NCBI RefSeq assembly: GCF_943912385.1
Contig: NZ_CALTTY010000006.1
Coordinates: 32,610 to 96,609, forward strand
Origin: an uncultured Anaerococcus sp.
GTDB taxonomy: Bacteria; Bacillota; Clostridia; Tissierellales; Peptoniphilaceae
Reading direction: 5' to 3'
Length of the DNA stretch: 64,000 nucleotides
The notes below the pieces were generated by a model. The model made no database searches and was not told the DNA's origin. It was given only the letters and a program-made list of their open reading frames with translations. Both the position numbers and the translations under genes were made by a program. Shown one piece after another: positions 61,314 through 64,000 of the stretch (its first letter is position 1; each line of letters opens with the position of its first letter).

Positions 61314-63680
61314 TTAATCAATATTTACAGGATTTATGGCTACAATAATTGAAGTATCTTTATACTTTTCAATCATAGCATTTCTTATCCTAGCTATAGT
61401 TTCTCGACACATCCCAAGGTCATCATTACTAACCTTTATAAGAATATTATACCTGTATTTGTTATTTATTCTTGATATTTTACAAGGATTTGGCCCGATT
61501 ATTTCAATATCTCCAAAGTTTAACATTGCCTTACGTAATCTATGCGCAAGTTTTTTAGAAATATTTACTGTTTTTATCCTATTCTTATTTACAATCCTTA
61601 TAGTTACCATATTTTTAAAAGGTGGATAGGAAAAAGCTTGTCTTATTTTTAATTCACTATTGAAAAATGAAATATAGTCATTACTCTTTACAGCTTGTAT
61701 TACAAAATTTTCAGGATTATAAGTTTGAACTAATGATCTACCCGGCTTAATAGACCTACCAGCCCTACCGGATACCTGCGTTAAAAGTTGAAAACTGGTT
61801 TCTTGAGCTGAAAAGTCACCAATATTTAAAGAAAGATCGGCTGAGATAATACCTACTAGGGTCACATTATCAAAATCTAGACCCTTTGCAATCATTTGGG
61901 TTCCTAAAAGAATATCTATTTCACCTGACTTCATAGCCCTATACATATGTTCATACTTAGACTTTGAAGTTGCTATCATAGAATCCATTCTCATGATATT
62001 TGCATCTGGAAATAGCTTTCGTACTTCTTCTTCTAATTTTTCTGTTCCAGCTCCAAATTCTTTTATTTTTTTTGAATGACAGTTAGGGCATATTTTTACT
62101 TGATTTTTAGTCCTACCACAATAATGGCAAACAAGTTTATCTACATTTTTATGGTAGGTCATAGCTACATCACATGCATCGCATTTAACAACGTAACCAC
62201 AAGACCTACAAAAGGTAAATGAGTCATGACCTATCTTATTTAAAAATAATATAGTTTGTTCTTTATTTTTAAGATTTCTTCTAATTTCTTCCTGTAGTTT
62301 AAAAGACAGCATAGAATAATTTGAATTTTTAAGTTCCTCTCTCATATCAACTAGAGAAATTTCTGGCATTATATTATTAACCCTTGTCTTTAGGTGTAAT
62401 ATATCAAGCTTACCGTCCTTTACTTCTTTCATTGTCTCAACAGACGGTGTCGCTGATGCCATTACAAGATTACAGGAATGATAGTTAGCCCTAAATTTTG
62501 CGATTTCTTTTGTATGATATTTGGGATCTTTTGAAGATACATATGATTTATCGTGTTCTTCATCTATAATTATGGCACCTAAGTTTTTAAACGGTGCAAA
62601 TATTGCTGACCTTGCTCCTATCGCTATCTTAACTTCACCATTATTTATCATTCTCCACTGGTCAAATTTCTCCCTAGGAGTTAGTCTTGAATGAATTATT
62701 GCAATTTTTTCCTTAAACCTACCTGAAAACCTCTCAATTGTTTGAGGTGTAAGTGATATCTCAGGAACTAGAATAATTGCTTCTTTACCTTTCTTAATAA
62801 CATCTTCAACTAATTGTAGGAATATTTCAGTCTTTCCAGAACCTGTTACACCAAAAAGTAAGAACATGCCGTCTGATTTATTTTTTAATTTTTTAAAGGC
62901 CTTACTTTGTTCCTCATTTAAGGTATGCTTCTCGTAATTGTTATAAGCAATATCATTATCTTTTCTACTCTCCTTAAATTTTTCTTCAATTACTCCCTTA
63001 TCTAAAAGAGACTTTATTGAAGATCGAGAGGAAGCTGTATTTTTTAATAATGTACTTTGTTTGGTAGTGCCATATTTTTTTAAATAATCAATTATGAGTC
63101 TTTGTTTAACAGCATTTTTGGCTAGACTGATATCTCCATTATTTAATTTTATATAAGTGTCATAACTGACCTTAATTTTATCACTTGCCTCATATATTAC
63201 GCTAAGCTCATCTTTATCTACCAAATCTTTAAGCTTCTCTTCTGAATCTGGAAAGATTTTTAATATTTCATCCTTACTCCTATAGCTATTAAGAAAGCTT
63301 AAAAATTCATCGTTCTTATTCGATTTAGACCTATAAAAAGTTTTGATTTTTTCAATTTTTGTTGGTGGCATCACCTGTTTTAAGGACAGTTGAATGGGAG
63401 AAAGATAGGTTTTAGTCATATAAAAGGCTAGGTCTAATAATTCATCACTTATTAGTTTATTATCATCTATGATAGAGATTATATCCTTAATTTCATAATC
63501 AGCGTCTATATCTTTTATTATGTCATAAACAAAAGCAACGCTAGCCTTATTACCTTTACCAAATGGAACCAAGACTCTCATTGCTTTTTCTAATTTTTTA
63601 TCTAATTTTTCTGGAATATGATAGGTGAAAGGTCTATTTAAAAACCTACTTTTACTATCGATAATAACTTTTGCGTACAA
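61314..63680 (-). CDS. priA: primosomal protein N' (replication restart helicase PriA)
   Basis: PriA reloads the replisome at stalled forks. Walker A GVTGSGKTE, DEEHDKSY (Walker B) and SATPSVET are helicase motifs. Eight zinc cysteines occur as C-x2-C pairs in CRSCGYVVKCDAC and CHYCGRTKNQVKICPNC. At 788 residues it is full length. It follows coaBC after 4 bases, the standard coaBC-priA order on the minus strand. Confidence 0.96.
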   Translation of the reverse strand: MYAKVIIDSKSRFLNRPFTYHIPEKLDKKLEKAMRVLVPFGKGNKASVAFVYDIIKDIDADYEIKDIISIIDDNKLISDELLDLAFYMTKTYLSPIQLSLKQVMPPTKIEKIKTFYRSKSNKNDEFLSFLNSYRSKDEILKIFPDSEEKLKDLVDKDELSVIYEASDKIKVSYDTYIKLNNGDISLAKNAVKQRLIIDYLKKYGTTKQSTLLKNTASSRSSIKSLLDKGVIEEKFKESRKDNDIAYNNYEKHTLNEEQSKAFKKLKNKSDGMFLLFGVTGSGKTEIFLQLVEDVIKKGKEAIILVPEISLTPQTIERFSGRFKEKIAIIHSRLTPREKFDQWRMINNGEVKIAIGARSAIFAPFKNLGAIIIDEEHDKSYVSSKDPKYHTKEIAKFRANYHSCNLVMASATPSVETMKEVKDGKLDILHLKTRVNNIMPEISLVDMREELKNSNYSMLSFKLQEEIRRNLKNKEQTILFLNKIGHDSFTFCRSCGYVVKCDACDVAMTYHKNVDKLVCHYCGRTKNQVKICPNCHSKKIKEFGAGTEKLEEEVRKLFPDANIMRMDSMIATSKSKYEHMYRAMKSGEIDILLGTQMIAKGLDFDNVTLVGIISADLSLNIGDFSAQETSFQLLTQVSGRAGRSIKPGRSLVQTYNPENFVIQAVKSNDYISFFNSELKIRQAFSYPPFKNMVTIRIVNKNRIKTVNISKKLAHRLRKAMLNFGDIEIIGPNPCKISRINNKYRYNILIKVSNDDLGMCRETIARIRNAMIEKYKDTSIIVAINPVNID

Positions 63681-63684
63681 TGTA

Positions 63685-63999
63685 TCACCTTACTAGGTCT
63701 AAGATTTTATTTGCAAGCTCTCTTTTTGGCATGATATCTAGACTTTTGACCTCATTTTTAGATATTATAGAGGCTACATTAGTGTCAACATCAAACCCAG
63801 CTCCCCATTTTGTTAAGTCATTTGCTATAATGTAGTCAAGATTTTTACTAGCTAGCTTAGTTTTTGCATTTTCTATCAAGTCATCAGTTTCTGCGGCAAA
63901 TCCAATAATTTGTTGTTTATTTTTTATTGATCCAAAGTATTTAATTATGTCCGTATTTTCAATTAATTCTAGATTTAAATTGGAACCATTTTTCTTAAT
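63685..63999 (-). CDS. coaBC: CoaBC C-terminal part (phosphopantothenate-cysteine ligase domain), cut by window edge
   Basis: The frame is open to the window end and reads IIGFAAETDDLIENAKTKL, then IIANDLTKWGAGFDVDTN. These are the conserved CoaB motifs that bind CTP and phosphopantothenate. Only the last 104 residues are visible; the CoaC decarboxylase half lies outside. A TTG at 63879 is internal and not a start. CoaBC makes phosphopantetheine for coenzyme A. Confidence 0.92.
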   Translation of the reverse strand: MKKNGSNLNLELIENTDIIKYFGSIKNKQQIIGFAAETDDLIENAKTKLASKNLDYIIANDLTKWGAGFDVDTNVASIISKNEVKSLDIMPKRELANKILDLVR

Positions 64000-64000
64000 T

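Noticed and set aside
60646..61317. 223-aa plus-strand frame over ftsY
   Set aside because: Serine/leucine-rich shadow of the acidic domain of FtsY.
63685..63879. complete 64-aa gene from TTG 63879
   Set aside because: The frame is open to the window end and matches CoaBC upstream of this codon.
1..64000. tRNA and rRNA genes
   Set aside because: No cloverleaf with a TTCGANNC core or rRNA sequence was recognised on either strand.

Overview
The window is AT-rich chromosomal DNA from a low-GC Gram-positive anaerobe. Gene content and protein sequences (IreB, SepF, YlmH, RNase J, RNase Y, an L27 with a Prp-cleavable N-terminus, a short EF-Ts) point to the Firmicutes. Short intergenic gaps, heavy start/stop overlap and extreme use of A/T-ending codons fit the Peptoniphilaceae (Anaerococcus/Peptoniphilus-like). 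The genus is an inference from the look of the proteins, not a search result. No tRNA, rRNA, CRISPR array, insertion sequence, prophage or plasmid gene was recognised. This is core housekeeping chromosome with a few unusual details.

Layout. (1) 2-9618, plus strand: radical-SAM protein (5' end missing), P-loop protein, unknown protein, pseudouridine synthase, ROK glucokinase, an OmpR-type two-component system followed by a lipoprotein, RdgB, a phosphodiesterase, a membrane protein and a HAD phosphatase. (2) 9805-15060: unknown protein, then ruvC-ruvA-ruvB-queA-tgt-yajC. (3) 15125-25196: recJ, rel, dtd, MBL hydrolase, aspS, rseC-like, der, plsY, gpsA. (4) 25200-27719: sepF (strong promoter), ylmH, lspA, ung, then a convergent gap with a candidate structured RNA. 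(5) 27881-31164: a minus-strand YprB-like exonuclease that looks leaderless, divergent from a cysteine desulfurase-thiI pair for tRNA 4-thiouridine. (6) 31161-43835: L21 promoter and leader, rplU-prp-rpmA-obgE-yhbY-nadD-yqeK-rsfS, comEA, an Rrf2 regulator, alaS-ireB-ruvX-DUF1292-fur-rnj and trmR-trhP. (7) 43870-45403, minus strand: a small acidic protein and a frameshifted pepT. (8) 45434-53114: dut, a membrane-anchored protein with a possible sulfite-oxidase-like fold, mutS-mutL-miaA-ynbB. (9) 53155-64000, minus strand: xerC-like recombinase, rny, cysK-cysE, rpsB-tsf, and coaBC (partial)-priA-ftsY.

Themes. DNA recombination and repair (RuvABC, RuvX, RecJ, MutSL, Ung, PriA), tRNA modification (QueA, Tgt, ThiI, MiaA, TrmR, TrhP), RNA decay (RNase J, RNase Y), ribosome assembly (Obg, Der, YhbY, RsfS, Prp) and sulfur metabolism (desulfurase, CysE, CysK) dominate. 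No clearly new multi-gene system is visible. The items most worth a second look are the two-component/lipoprotein unit (3747-7367), the possible structured RNA after ung, the start codons that follow terminator-like hairpins with no ribosome binding site, the frameshifted pepT, and two untranslated gaps with inverted repeats (54145-54713, 57837-58205).
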